Positions 17,927 through 27,032 of a stretch of DNA of 64,000 nucleotides are shown here, one piece after another. The notes beneath the pieces are model-generated. The model was not told where the DNA came from. It worked only from the letters and a program-made list of their open reading frames with translations, and did not search any database. The DNA lies in the NCBI GenBank assembly GCA_016868315.1, contig VGHE01000001.1, forward strand, positions 124,001 through 188,000, in the 5' to 3' direction. Made by a program: the position numbers and the translations under genes. Each line of letters starts with the position of its first letter. Position 1 is the first letter of the stretch. Source of the stretch: Betaproteobacteria bacterium. Lineage in GTDB: Bacteria > Bdellovibrionota_B > Oligoflexia > Silvanigrellales > Silvanigrellaceae.

Positions 17927-19128
17927 ACTTATCGACAACAGACTACTCTGCGGAGCTTCCAGGGATGGATAGCGATTTGATTCACCAGGAGATGGATGAG
18001 GAATCCGCTCCCTCGCCCCAAAGTCAGGAGGAATACCTGTTCCTCGTGTCGATGGTTTCGTCGATCGCTGACTTTCCGCGTATGGATAATCGTGAACAGG
18101 ACCTGCTGATGCAGAGGCTTGAGGAGTATGAGTGTTTTTGCCAGCTCGACCAGCTGCTGCGCTGGCGAGCTGTGCGCCCGGAGCGCAATCACACTCAACA
18201 ACTCAGCGACTACCTTTGGGTCATGCGCGTGCAATATTTGGGTTTGGACTCATTCGATACGTTCGTCGATGTGGCCAAAACCTGCGTGCGGGTCTTGCAG
18301 ACCCCCTTTTCAGTCATTCGCCTTCGCATTCTCGATGAAATCCTGGGGCCAGAGAATTTTCGCTCTCACCTGCAGGTGCTGCGCGCGGTTGTCAGCGAGT
18401 TGCAGGATGTGGCGCAAAAAGTGTTGGCTCTCGAGCGCATCGCTCTCATCTGTGAAAAGAAGCTTTTTCTTGAGGGTGAGGTCGAGGGAATCTACGTTCA
18501 AATTCTTAAACTTGCTCCTCAGAACGAAAGAGCAAGAAAGTTCCGAAAGCTCCAGCACATTCACAATATGGAATGGGCTGATGCAGCGGAGCAACTTAAA
18601 GTTCTCGCGGAGCATGCGGAGAATCCGCAAGAACGTGCGCGTCACAAACACGAGCTGGCTCAGCTGTACCTGTATAATTTGAACCAGGCTGGTGCAGCGA
18701 TGGAGCTGCTGCGGCCAATGGCGCTTCAGTATCCTGAAACACGCCATACCTTGATTGAGGCTCTTGAGCGGCTTGAGATGCACGAAGAGCTGCTCTCAGC
18801 CTTGTTGTCTTTTGAAAGAACGGCGCGGGATGCCGAGGAGGCAGCGCAGTTCAAGTTCAAACGTGGAAATGGTCTTCTCAAATTGGGACGACCCGATGAG
18901 GCGGCTAAACTCTACCGTGAGGCCTTGCGCCTTCAACCTGGCTCACTGCTGATCCACGAGGCTCTGGTCTCGGCATTGCTTGAAACTGGAGCTACAGCTC
19001 AGTTGTGCGAACAACTCATGAGTCTCAACGAAGTGGTGCAGCTTGACTCCAGCAAAAAGACACTCACCGATCTTATTGACCGAACCCAAAAAATCGTCGA
19101 CCTTCAGGCTGCAACAAGTAAGTTTTGA
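17923..19128 (+). CDS. Tetratricopeptide-repeat protein
   Basis: A 401-residue soluble, strongly helical protein. The last half contains degenerate TPR units. The clearest are near residues 240-275 (HKHELAQLYLYNLNQAGAAM) and 305-340 (QFKFKRGNGLLKLGRPDEAA followed by a second helix ending LRLQPG). The first 200 residues are acidic, then helical, with no recognised domain. TPR proteins act as protein-binding scaffolds, and no partner is evident. It overlaps the regulator gene by four bases and is followed by an unknown gene after 18 bases, forming a three-gene operon. Confidence 0.75.
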   Translation: MNLSTTDYSAELPGMDSDLIHQEMDEESAPSPQSQEEYLFLVSMVSSIADFPRMDNREQDLLMQRLEEYECFCQLDQLLRWRAVRPERNHTQQLSDYLWVMRVQYLGLDSFDTFVDVAKTCVRVLQTPFSVIRLRILDEILGPENFRSHLQVLRAVVSELQDVAQKVLALERIALICEKKLFLEGEVEGIYVQILKLAPQNERARKFRKLQHIHNMEWADAAEQLKVLAEHAENPQERARHKHELAQLYLYNLNQAGAAMELLRPMALQYPETRHTLIEALERLEMHEELLSALLSFERTARDAEEAAQFKFKRGNGLLKLGRPDEAAKLYREALRLQPGSLLIHEALVSALLETGATAQLCEQLMSLNEVVQLDSSKKTLTDLIDRTQKIVDLQAATSKF

Positions 19129-19146
19129 AAGACAGGGTTGTCGAAC

Positions 19147-20493
19147 ATGAAAGCTACGTTGAGCAGCAGCATTCTCTCAGAGATTCATGGAAATAAATTG
19201 GCCTGGCACTGGCCGCAGTATCAGAGCACCTTGGGCAAGGAAGATTTGTGTGCCTACGACGCAGGTGGGATGGCCAAGCCTCCACTGTGGTGGAACACGC
19301 TGCCGCAAAAGCTCATGGGTAAGTATCAATCAGCTGCTTTTATCGAGTGGCGTTATTTTTCGATTCTATCACCAGATTTTCATGGCATCTGCGGCTTTTC
19401 TTTGTTCAACCCTGAACACCATCTGCCTCAGTTCGCTGAAGGTGGCCTCATTGCTATTGTCGCTGGGGCTCTCGATGGCGCAGCAGAGAAGCTGCAACAA
19501 GACACCCATCATCGTGCCGGCGAGGAGCTCGAGAAAATTCAGGAGTTCTGCTTCATGCACGTTTTTCCCATGGAAACAGTGATTTTCCATGGCGAGAACC
19601 GACAAAACGTCAGTGCGAGTCACGATGGCATCGAATTGAAAATCGATATGGTTGACCTTCAAACTGCCGACATCCAACTCGAGATGGAGGGGGGAGTCAG
19701 TGTCCGCTTACGCCATCAGGCTCTTCCGGGAAGTCCTGTTCTGCCGCCTGTTACTGCCACCGACTTCCGCACGGTTCCCGGCGCGCATTGGACAATCTTC
19801 AATCCGTCGCCTGTCGCACAGGTTTCCGGAACTGTGCTGGTTCGACCCGGACTCCTGCGCCAGAGCGAAGCTGCTCCAAGCGTTCACAATCCCAATTTTG
19901 TTTCTCCCCCGCTGGCGTCGCGCTTGGACAATGGATTTGTCAAAATCCAGATCACCGATGCACCGGGATACTACGAACACAGTTTTGGATTGAATCCCAT
20001 GCCTTTGCACGGTTGGGATTTTCTGTTCGTTCCCACTCCAGAGCAAAGGGCTGGGCTTGTTCTGCAAACCTACCGCGGCAGTGCCGACGCCTCTTACCTT
20101 GAGGTTATGTGGCAGCAGAGCAATGCAGAGTGGAAAGTACTTCATGTTCCGGTGTCGCAATGTAGTATCGACTGGAGCGAGACCAGTTGGCATCCGGCAT
20201 TGCGGGTGCATGTGCCGCGCAAACGAACTATCAAAGCGCAGCTCGATGGATATCAGATTGAGATACAAAACAAGATATTTGCTGAGATTCCTTTCATCCG
20301 AGCTCATTCTCCTGTGGTCAGACATTTCTTCATTGCAGAGGAAATCTCGGCCACGAGTTGGAAAGTTATCGATGCTCAAGGAAAGGTCTGTGTCGATGTG
20401 AAGGATGCGCTCTCGGGTGGTGAAACAGCTCGCGGGCGTTGGTACTACAGTCTGCAAGGACTCTTCGCTCTCAGTGCAGCGAAGCCGTTCTAA
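19147..20493 (+). CDS. Uncharacterised soluble protein, possibly lipocalin/CrtC-like beta fold
   Basis: A 448-residue protein with no signal peptide or membrane segment, rich in Trp, Tyr, His and predicted beta strands. Phrases such as FIEWRYFSILSPDFHGICGF, HWTIFNPSP and YYEHSFGLNPMPLHGWDFLF recall the double lipocalin-like fold of hydroxyneurosporene synthase (CrtC), AttH and tocopherol-cyclase relatives. That resemblance is only in pattern and I would not assign a function. The ATG at 19147 was used; an in-frame TTG lies three codons earlier. It is last in the tetR operon, and its 3' end overlaps the convergent glycosyltransferase gene by 23 bases. Confidence 0.6.
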   Translation: MKATLSSSILSEIHGNKLAWHWPQYQSTLGKEDLCAYDAGGMAKPPLWWNTLPQKLMGKYQSAAFIEWRYFSILSPDFHGICGFSLFNPEHHLPQFAEGGLIAIVAGALDGAAEKLQQDTHHRAGEELEKIQEFCFMHVFPMETVIFHGENRQNVSASHDGIELKIDMVDLQTADIQLEMEGGVSVRLRHQALPGSPVLPPVTATDFRTVPGAHWTIFNPSPVAQVSGTVLVRPGLLRQSEAAPSVHNPNFVSPPLASRLDNGFVKIQITDAPGYYEHSFGLNPMPLHGWDFLFVPTPEQRAGLVLQTYRGSADASYLEVMWQQSNAEWKVLHVPVSQCSIDWSETSWHPALRVHVPRKRTIKAQLDGYQIEIQNKIFAEIPFIRAHSPVVRHFFIAEEISATSWKVIDAQGKVCVDVKDALSGGETARGRWYYSLQGLFALSAAKPF

Positions 20494-21634
20494 GAGCCAC
20501 AGCAGCAGCAAAAACCTCGTCAACGCTCAGTTTTACGAGGCACTCGTGCGTTTCAATTTTGCAGCTATTTGATTCGCAGCGCACACAGCCGATGTTGCGC
20601 TGCACGGCGATGTGTTTGCTGGAATCGGGATGTGTCCAGGGAGCAGCTGTGGTTGGCCCATGGATTTGCAGGGTCGATGCCCCCCCCGCCATAGCCACAT
20701 GCGACAATCCGTTCGAATTGCCAATCCACATTTGAGAGCGTTTGGAGAGCTCTGCAGCTTCAGGCAAATTGAACAGGGGCGGCATGTGCGAGCGGCTTGG
20801 ACTCTGACCCGCCTCTATCAATCGAGTCTTGAGTTGTTCATGAATATTCTGCACAAATTCTAACTCTCCCGGGCCCCAAATCCAGACAATCTCGTATCCA
20901 AACTCAGTTACAATTTTAAGAGCCAGTTCAACATATGCGGCATTTGGCCAGCGCCGCAGAGGGCGGCGGTGGGTTGGGCTCAGAACAATAAACTTTGAGT
21001 CGGTCAGTTCAGCTTGGCGAAGCCAATGAATAACTTTATCAGAAAACTGGGGTAAGGCGGGGATCCAGGAATTCAGCCAGCGCTGCGGTGGGTTTTGGAT
21101 TTTCTCTGCAGGCAGAAGAGGTTCCAGAAGGTCAAGGCGTGCCCGCGCAGCATATTGCTCAAACCATTTTTCGCCCGAACACAGCCAAGTATAGGCCCAG
21201 TTTCTGTTCCAACGTGTCCTGATTCCACTCCGCAATCCAGCACCCGTAAACCAAGCCAATAAAGCCGTGCGTGGCGTGCAGATGCTGTCGACAACAGTGT
21301 CGAACTCTTCGCTGCGCATCATCCGAACAAATGCGATTTCTGCAAGAGCATGCTTTAGGGCGTCCCGCGCATACCCGAAGGGTGCGCGAAGAATTGATTT
21401 CCAATCCTTACTTTTCCAGAGCGGATGAAAATGAATTTTATCGAGCGCAGGATGACCTGTGAGGAGTTGGCGCCCCATGGGATGAGAGAGCCAAGCAATA
21501 TGCGCATTTGGAAATTGTTCGCGGAGTGCAAATGCCAACGATGAACCCAAAAGTATATCGCCGAGCTGGCGTGGCAGAATAATAAGTATCTTTTGTGGGT
21601 TTTTGCTGGGCACGGTTGGGCGCGGAAGATTCAT
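20471..21634 (-). CDS. Glycosyltransferase family 9 (heptosyltransferase-like)
   Basis: A 387-residue GT-B glycosyltransferase of the ADP-heptose:LPS heptosyltransferase family. The N-terminal ILIILPRQLGDILLGSSLA motif near residue 16 is characteristic. The C-terminal half has the nucleotide-sugar region, including MWIGNSNGLSHVAMAGGASTLQIHGPT, and a Cys-rich tail (CVRCESNSC). It acts on the cytoplasmic face of the inner membrane in lipopolysaccharide core assembly. It sits in a minus-strand run after an LpxL-like acyltransferase gene, with 11 bases between them, which supports an outer-membrane lipid role. Acceptor specificity cannot be told. Confidence 0.87.
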   Translation of the reverse strand: MNLPRPTVPSKNPQKILIILPRQLGDILLGSSLAFALREQFPNAHIAWLSHPMGRQLLTGHPALDKIHFHPLWKSKDWKSILRAPFGYARDALKHALAEIAFVRMMRSEEFDTVVDSICTPRTALLAWFTGAGLRSGIRTRWNRNWAYTWLCSGEKWFEQYAARARLDLLEPLLPAEKIQNPPQRWLNSWIPALPQFSDKVIHWLRQAELTDSKFIVLSPTHRRPLRRWPNAAYVELALKIVTEFGYEIVWIWGPGELEFVQNIHEQLKTRLIEAGQSPSRSHMPPLFNLPEAAELSKRSQMWIGNSNGLSHVAMAGGASTLQIHGPTTAAPWTHPDSSKHIAVQRNIGCVRCESNSCKIETHECLVKLSVDEVFAAAVALRTASLH

Positions 21635-21645
21635 CTCAAGTGCCT

Positions 21646-22560
21646 TCAGAAGGTTTGGCTAACCGAGGGCGCGGGGCGACGTGACCATTTTTTGTAGTCC
21701 CAGCACCACTGCCAAGGTGATTTCAGCACAACACTCTCGAGCCAGCGTGCATAAGAATTCAAAAGCGCATTGAGAGGATCTTGTGCATGGATTTCATTGC
21801 GCAGCCAGGAGCCCTCGAATGTGTAGTAGCCGGGCCAGAGACGGCGTGACGACAAACACACAAATTCAGCACCGCTGCGCAATGCAACCTCGAGGCCACC
21901 CTCCGGGAATGCTGCGGGTACTCCGAAGAAATCAACAAAGTAGCCTGCGTGCGCGGGTTTTTGATCGACCAGCAGAGCCAATGCGCGCCCTTGTTTGAGC
22001 GACTGCATCATGGCACGCACGAGATCTTTGCGATTGGTGAAAATCACTTCAATACAGCGGCGTTTGCGGTACCAGTTCAATATTTGAGTCGCCAATGCAA
22101 CTCGGCTCGGCTTCGCTAATGCGATGATCGGACGCGAGCTACTGATATGATTGTTTAGTGCAAGCGCGGCAGAGTCGGCACTGACTTCAATGTTACCAAA
22201 ATGTGCACTGAGAACGACAACGCCTTTTCGGTTGCCATGCGCATGCTGCGACGCATCACTCAGCTCGGTGTGGACGGATGGATTGTCTCGAATGACAAGA
22301 GCACCCAGTGGCCAAAAGAGAAAGTCCTCGAGAAGAATAAGAACATAATGGAAGAGCACGGCGCTCGTGCCAAGCAAGGTGCGCACCGCTCCTGTTCCTA
22401 TGCGCTGCCGCAGATTTGTACGGGCAACGCGCGCAGGGAAAAGTGGCGTGACGGCTAACAGTGTGGTGAAAATAAATAGTATTAAATACAGCGGCGAAAG
22501 CACAATATTCAGGAATAAATTCAGTGCCAGCTTTGAAAAATTTGCGCCCTGTATTGTCAA
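21646..22560 (-). CDS. Lipid A acyltransferase (LpxL/HtrB family)
   Basis: A 304-residue inner-membrane acyltransferase that adds secondary acyl chains to Kdo-lipid A. A single N-terminal hydrophobic anchor (about 12-42) is followed by the catalytic HX4E motif HFGNIE (about 118-123). Further conserved blocks are ALLVDQKP and FPEGGLEVALRSGAEFV. The length is normal for LpxL/LpxM. The start is TTG at 22560, with GAAGG eight bases upstream. LpxL and LpxM activity cannot be separated. The gene lies between lipA and the heptosyltransferase gene on the same strand. Confidence 0.87.
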   Translation of the reverse strand: MTIQGANFSKLALNLFLNIVLSPLYLILFIFTTLLAVTPLFPARVARTNLRQRIGTGAVRTLLGTSAVLFHYVLILLEDFLFWPLGALVIRDNPSVHTELSDASQHAHGNRKGVVVLSAHFGNIEVSADSAALALNNHISSSRPIIALAKPSRVALATQILNWYRKRRCIEVIFTNRKDLVRAMMQSLKQGRALALLVDQKPAHAGYFVDFFGVPAAFPEGGLEVALRSGAEFVCLSSRRLWPGYYTFEGSWLRNEIHAQDPLNALLNSYARWLESVVLKSPWQWCWDYKKWSRRPAPSVSQTF

Positions 22561-22584
22561 GGTTTCAGCCTTCAGCGAAAGGTT

Positions 22585-23586
22585 TTACCGCTTGTCCTGT
22601 CGCCCGACGCGCGCTCTTTCAGGAAACAGATGTGCCGCTTTGTAGCTGCTCCGTACCAGTGGGCCGGAGGCAACACCCTTGAACCCGAGTTCCTCTGCAA
22701 CGCGATTCCAGTGCTTGAATTCATCGGGATGCACAAAGCGCTTAATGCTCAGATGTTTATTGGATGGCTGAAGATACTGACCAATCGTGACAATCTCGAC
22801 TCCAGCAGCGCGCATGTCACGCAGACTCTGTTCGATTTCGGCCGCCTCTTCTCCGAGACCCAGCATCAACGCACTTTTAGTAAAGGTCTGCGGCCGCATC
22901 TTCTTGGCGTTCTCAAGAACCCGTAAGCTCTGGTCGTACTTTGCGCGAGCGTCTCGAACGCGAGGGCTCAAGCGACGCACGGTTTCAAGGTTGTGGGCGA
23001 AAACATCAACTCCCTGACCGGCAAACAACACTTCACGCAGTGGCTCTTCACGTCCCTGGAAGTCACCCGCAAGAATCTCGAGAATGAGGCCGGGATTTTC
23101 TGATTGAATTGCCGAGACAGTTTGCGCGATGTGGGCAGCACCACCATCGGGAAGGTCGTCGCGGTCGACCATGGTGATCACCGCGTAGTCTAGGTTCATT
23201 TTCTTGATATTAAGCGCGGTGTTCATGGGTTCGTTCGCATCCAGCAATCCTGCAGGATTTCCTGTTTTCACGGCGCAAAAACGGCAACCACGGGTGCATG
23301 TGTCACCGAGAATCATGAAGGTCGCTGTGCCGCTGTTCCAGCACTCAGAAATGTTTGGGCAGCGGGCCTCTTCGCAGACCGTAAAAAGTTTGCCTTCGCG
23401 CAGTGTGCGTTTGATTTCGTAGAGCCTCTCGCCCTGCACTTGTTCCGATTTCAGCCATTTGGGCTTCAAAGGTTTGCCGGTGCGCGGATTGATTTCAGGT
23501 GTCACGCTCAGCTCCAGCAGCTGTTCGGGGGTCAGTTTTTCGTCTGAGGATTTTTCCTCGATCTGCTGGTTGTTTTCTAGGCTCAT
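22585..23586 (-). CDS. lipA: Lipoyl synthase
   Basis: A 333-residue radical SAM enzyme that inserts two sulfurs into protein-bound octanoyl groups to make lipoate. Both iron-sulfur motifs are intact: the auxiliary-cluster CX4CX5C (CEEARCPNISEC, near 70) and the radical SAM CX3CX2C (CTRGCRFC, near 95). The C-terminal RSSY motif (VRSSYKA) that completes the auxiliary cluster is present. The second ATG was chosen because GGAG lies nine bases before it and directly abuts the first one. lipB is not nearby. It is divergent from the PhoU-like gene across 71 bases. Confidence 0.96.
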   Translation of the reverse strand: MSLENNQQIEEKSSDEKLTPEQLLELSVTPEINPRTGKPLKPKWLKSEQVQGERLYEIKRTLREGKLFTVCEEARCPNISECWNSGTATFMILGDTCTRGCRFCAVKTGNPAGLLDANEPMNTALNIKKMNLDYAVITMVDRDDLPDGGAAHIAQTVSAIQSENPGLILEILAGDFQGREEPLREVLFAGQGVDVFAHNLETVRRLSPRVRDARAKYDQSLRVLENAKKMRPQTFTKSALMLGLGEEAAEIEQSLRDMRAAGVEIVTIGQYLQPSNKHLSIKRFVHPDEFKHWNRVAEELGFKGVASGPLVRSSYKAAHLFPERARVGRQDKR

Positions 23587-23657
23587 GTTATGCATCTCCT
23601 GATCGCAAAAGCTGTTTAACAGCCCCTGTGTTCACCCGCAAGACAAGGTTGTACCGC

Positions 23658-24692
23658 ATGGCACGTATTCCGACGCTTGAGCAGCAACTATCTAATATGA
23701 AGAGACTTTTGCGCTTGATGTGCGACCGGGTACACGCAAGCTTGCTGGTCGTGGAACAGCATCTTCACATTCCCGATTCCGAAGCTCTGGTTAAGGTTGT
23801 GGCTCTCGACAGTGAAGTCGACCGCATGGAGACCGAGCTCGATGAAACGGTTCTTCAGATTTTTGCAACACAGCAGCCGCGAGCGCAGGAACTACGCTTG
23901 GTCTATGCGACCGCAAAGATTGCGCACCACATTGAGCGCATGGGCGATGCCGTGGAGAGCCTTGCACGGCAGCTCGCCGGGGCAGATCTCTCGGAGAGTC
24001 GAGAGCTTCTCATCGACATGATGTCCCATGTCAAAGACCTCTTTTCGCGTGCCTATGCAGCCATGTTCGAAGAGGATTTGAGCCGCATCCAGGAGATTTT
24101 CGAGCTCGATGATGCGGTCGACGAATGTCAGACTGCGGTCGTTGCGATTGCAAAAGATATTTTCCTTCTGGCACATCGTGATCCGCAGGCAGTTGAACGC
24201 GGGCTGAAACTCATCAGCATCGCATCGAAGCTCGAGAAGGTTGCGGATCTTTGTTGTAATTGGGCCGAGCAAACAGACTTTGCTGCGCATGGATTGGCTC
24301 GAAGAGTTTTGAAGAAGCGACGATTGCGCTTGGTTTTGCTCGATGAAAAAGGAGGTAGCCTTTCGGCACGTGGTGCATCCTGGCTGACTCAAGAACTCTC
24401 CGGCGCAGTCGATGTTACGGTGGCTACAAAACGCCTTAATGGCGAAGATGTTTTTGCATCATCGCATCCCTTTCCGGTTGTGCGATTCGACCAGGTATCG
24501 TGGTCGCGTTGTTTTTTGCTCGTGAATCTTGGGCGGGCGCTGGCACTTGAGGAGCGCGAGACCATTCCCAGTAAGACCATGGTGGTCGAGTGGGATTTCT
24601 CGGGAGAGCCTGATGGGGAGGCTGAGCTCAAGGTGAGGCAGCGTCTTTCCGGGCTGCTCAGCATTCTGGCGCGCTCGGATATCTCGATTTGA
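23658..24692 (+). CDS. PhoU-like protein fused to a degenerate ArsC/LMW-phosphatase-like domain
   Basis: A 344-residue protein. Residues 1 to about 215 are two PhoU helical repeats, with conserved patterns such as AKIAHHIERMGD and ASKLEKVADLCCNWAE that carry the acidic metal-binding residues. PhoU restrains phosphate uptake through the Pst/PhoR system. Residues about 225-344 resemble the low-molecular-weight phosphatase/ArsC fold: a first strand LRLVLLDE, then GGSLSARGASWL where CxGNxxRSxMAEG would be, and a terminal W-D-x-GEPDGEAELKVRQRL helix. The catalytic Cys is absent. No pst genes are adjacent. The ATG at 23658 starts the family match; the frame is open further upstream into the divergent lipA gene. 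Confidence 0.75.
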   Translation: MARIPTLEQQLSNMKRLLRLMCDRVHASLLVVEQHLHIPDSEALVKVVALDSEVDRMETELDETVLQIFATQQPRAQELRLVYATAKIAHHIERMGDAVESLARQLAGADLSESRELLIDMMSHVKDLFSRAYAAMFEEDLSRIQEIFELDDAVDECQTAVVAIAKDIFLLAHRDPQAVERGLKLISIASKLEKVADLCCNWAEQTDFAAHGLARRVLKKRRLRLVLLDEKGGSLSARGASWLTQELSGAVDVTVATKRLNGEDVFASSHPFPVVRFDQVSWSRCFLLVNLGRALALEERETIPSKTMVVEWDFSGEPDGEAELKVRQRLSGLLSILARSDISI

Positions 24693-24760
24693 AAACCTGC
24701 GGTATCGTTTTGGCTGGGCGTGTGGCTGAACCGCTCAAGCGACCTGGAGAAAGTTGTTCG

Positions 24761-25675
24761 ATGAATCTCAGAACTTTCCTACGAGGAAGAGCCGGTATGC
24801 ATTTCTTTGTGCGCGTACTGATTCCAGTCGGTCTCTTTGGCGCAAGCTCATATGCATGGGCAGAGACTCCCTTGAATGCGGATCTTTGGACCCCGCTGGG
24901 AGTGACCTCTGCGCTTCAGGGCGGGGGACGCGCGCATGTGTCTGATTTTTCTGCAGCGGACAACAATCCTGCAGGTATAGACCTGCAAAAGACCTTTTCC
25001 TACAACGGTGAGCTGGGGTGGACAGCCCAGAAGGCCAGACAGGCAGAGGGTGCAATTTGTGATTCAATGCTTTCCGAGGTGTCGGCTTGCGTTAAATATA
25101 GGCAAACATCAGCCATCACCGGTGCGAAAGACTGGCGTGCGACCCTGGGGCTTGCAGATTCTTTTGAACAGCTCGGCGGTGCGGTTCTCGGAGCTGCTGT
25201 CGATTATGTGAAGTTTGCCAAAGTTCGCGGCTTCGACGCAATTTCGGCACCCTCGCCGGGAGTAGGGCAGCGGGTTCGCGTCGGTGCGGTCTATCCGCTT
25301 GCAGGGGGGCTGTTCTTTGGGGCAAGCAGTGATGGGCTCTACGACTCCACCGGAACCCAAGCTCAACATGGCATTGGTTTGAGCTTGCAGGGTGGTAAAC
25401 ACTTTCTCTTCAGCGGCGATCTCAATTTTGTCTCTGATACACCGCGCGATGTCGTTTTCGGTGCGACCGTTTTTCCGCGTGATTTTCTTGACCTCGCAAT
25501 CAGTTACAGCTACGACCCGCGCCAATCGAAACACAAGACTGCTGGCGGCATTGTTGTGAAATCGCAGCAAGCTCGGCTACTGTACTCAGTGGCTCAAGCC
25601 GAAGGCAAAACCTATAAATGGGTGCAGCGGATTGGCATCGGAATTTTTACGACCGGTGATGCCGGAGCGAGGTAG
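24761..25675 (+). CDS. Exported protein, probable outer-membrane beta-barrel
   Basis: A 304-residue protein with an N-terminal signal peptide (Arg-rich start, hydrophobic core LIPVGLFGASS, probable cleavage after YAWA). The mature part is rich in Gly, alternating hydrophobic residues and Tyr/Phe (VGAVYPLAGGLFFGASSDGLY; YSYDPRQS), as in small barrels. The SADNNPAGI element near the N-terminus resembles FadL/PorV-type barrels (weak). Two starts are plausible: ATG 24761 with GGAG 11 bases upstream, and ATG 24797 with GAGG 10 bases upstream. The first gives a better basic n-region. The gene follows the PhoU-like gene and precedes a zinc-ribbon gene. Substrate or role unknown. Confidence 0.65.
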   Translation: MNLRTFLRGRAGMHFFVRVLIPVGLFGASSYAWAETPLNADLWTPLGVTSALQGGGRAHVSDFSAADNNPAGIDLQKTFSYNGELGWTAQKARQAEGAICDSMLSEVSACVKYRQTSAITGAKDWRATLGLADSFEQLGGAVLGAAVDYVKFAKVRGFDAISAPSPGVGQRVRVGAVYPLAGGLFFGASSDGLYDSTGTQAQHGIGLSLQGGKHFLFSGDLNFVSDTPRDVVFGATVFPRDFLDLAISYSYDPRQSKHKTAGGIVVKSQQARLLYSVAQAEGKTYKWVQRIGIGIFTTGDAGAR

Positions 25676-25681
25676 TTTTTC

Positions 25682-26329
25682 GTGAGTTTCTCTTTTCAAG
25701 GTAACTCGTTTCTAGCCGGTGCCAAGAAAAGCAATTCTGTAGTAGGTCGCGATGTGGTGTGTTTCTGTGGGCGCTGCAAGTTGAACCTCAGCCATACAGT
25801 CGTGACGGCAACTCCGAATGCACAGCCCAACCGGGTGATGTGCAACACATGCAAGTCGGAGCACGCGTTTCGTGGATCAAAATCAGCAAGTGAATTGAAA
25901 GGTCTTTCCAAGGGAGTCGACGCGATGACAGAACGTGATGAAGAAATTGATCTCGATTTGGATCAGGGTGGCAAAGTTTTGTTGGGTGACGCAGCAACGA
26001 AGAAGCGCGCTAAGGCAAAGCCCAAGGCGAAGAAAGCGAAGGATGAGTCCGAGAGCAAATCCAGCTCTAAAACATCCATCGCATTGCCTCTCAGCATGCT
26101 GAGTGCAAGCTCTGAAGATAAACAGCTCTTCAGCGATAAAAAAGCAGCTTTGAAGGCTTCCAAGCTCACGCCGAAAGATTACAGCATTAAAACCCATTTT
26201 AGCGTGGGCGATGTGGTGAACCACAAAACTTTCGGTCTGGGCTTCGTGATGGCCGATGGCGGTCTCAACAAGATCGAAATTTTGTTTGAAGTTGGTCGCA
26301 AGCTTCTCGTTACAGCTCCGAAGAGCTGA
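25682..26329 (+). CDS. Zinc-ribbon protein with basic linker and SH3/Tudor-like C-terminal domain
   Basis: A 215-residue cytoplasmic protein. A treble-clef-like zinc ribbon at the N-terminus has CFCGRC (about 28-33) and CNTC (about 54-57). Next comes an acidic patch, then a Lys/Ala-rich, Ser-rich flexible segment (about 100-125). The last 45 residues (FSVGDVVNHKTFGLGFVMA onwards) resemble the small barrel found at the end of UvrD/PcrA helicases and in CarD-type RNA-polymerase binders. This suggests a nucleic-acid or RNA-polymerase contact, which is inference. The start is GTG with GAGG 10 bases upstream. It overlaps the next, convergent gene by 20 bases. Confidence 0.65.
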   Translation: MSFSFQGNSFLAGAKKSNSVVGRDVVCFCGRCKLNLSHTVVTATPNAQPNRVMCNTCKSEHAFRGSKSASELKGLSKGVDAMTERDEEIDLDLDQGGKVLLGDAATKKRAKAKPKAKKAKDESESKSSSKTSIALPLSMLSASSEDKQLFSDKKAALKASKLTPKDYSIKTHFSVGDVVNHKTFGLGFVMADGGLNKIEILFEVGRKLLVTAPKS

Positions 26330-27032
26330 CAGCTTCCGATGGCGATGCTTCGCCCTTTGACTCCGACGACGCGCTTAGTTGTGGGTCTGAGTTTTTAGGG
26401 TGGTTGCTCGGATAGAAGTAGTCCATGACTCGCCAAATCGATGCCACTTCATCCTGTGACAATCCGAAACGCTTCGCGTTTCGGATTTCGTGCATATAAG
26501 CATCGCGCTCTGCTTTCCATGTGCCGTCATGTTCAAACAACTCAGCGGCCGTAGGTGCGACCGCGGGGAAGACCCGGCTCAACCGGCGGCGAGCTTCGAC
26601 CTGCCAACGGCTCAAGTGGTCGCGCGCAACCACTGCGAAAAATGACTGTTCAACGTGAACTTCGATTTCGTGTGCGAGAGTTGAACCGAGCACGGCCCAG
26701 CTTGAAAACGCTGCGGCACCCACGGTCACCTTCTTCTGGGGAAGAATCAGACCACCCGTCGTCAGACCGCGATCACCGAGGCTGGCGTCGTAGTAGGGGC
26801 CGTCCACCGTTGCCGGCGCTTCGATGGAGAAAAGGACTTTGGCGATTTCAACGGATTCTTGATCCTGGGCAGGGAAACCTGCAGGCGGAATGACTTCGAC
26901 CTCGCTCAGCGCTTGTTTGTAAGCTCGGAGTGCCGCATTTTCTTTCCATGCCTGGACTGCAACCCAAAGCCCTGCGGCGCCGAACAGAACGGCGACGGCA
27001 GTAGGCAGCTTGCGCAGGAGTTTCAAGAACAT
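26310..27032 (-). CDS. Membrane-anchored protease-like protein of unknown function
   Basis: A 240-residue protein with an N-terminal membrane helix or uncleaved signal (about 9-30, LPTAVAVLFGAAGLWVAV) and an extracytoplasmic domain. STLAHEIEVHVEQSF (about 135) looks like a zinc-metalloprotease helix, but the spacing is HExxxH instead of HExxH. A later ERDAYMHEI resembles the second Glu-containing helix of such enzymes. It could be a degenerate or variant gluzincin, and activity is uncertain. The C-terminus is low-complexity Ser/Glu. The ATG at 27032 has GGAG eight bases upstream; the longer frame upstream lacks one. No operon partner. Confidence 0.6.
   Translation of the reverse strand: MFLKLLRKLPTAVAVLFGAAGLWVAVQAWKENAALRAYKQALSEVEVIPPAGFPAQDQESVEIAKVLFSIEAPATVDGPYYDASLGDRGLTTGGLILPQKKVTVGAAAFSSWAVLGSTLAHEIEVHVEQSFFAVVARDHLSRWQVEARRRLSRVFPAVAPTAAELFEHDGTWKAERDAYMHEIRNAKRFGLSQDEVASIWRVMDYFYPSNHPKNSDPQLSASSESKGEASPSEAVSSSEL

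Noticed and set aside
23499-23657. Extension of the PhoU-like gene into lipA
   Set aside because: It would overlap the well-supported lipA start region and does not resemble PhoU.
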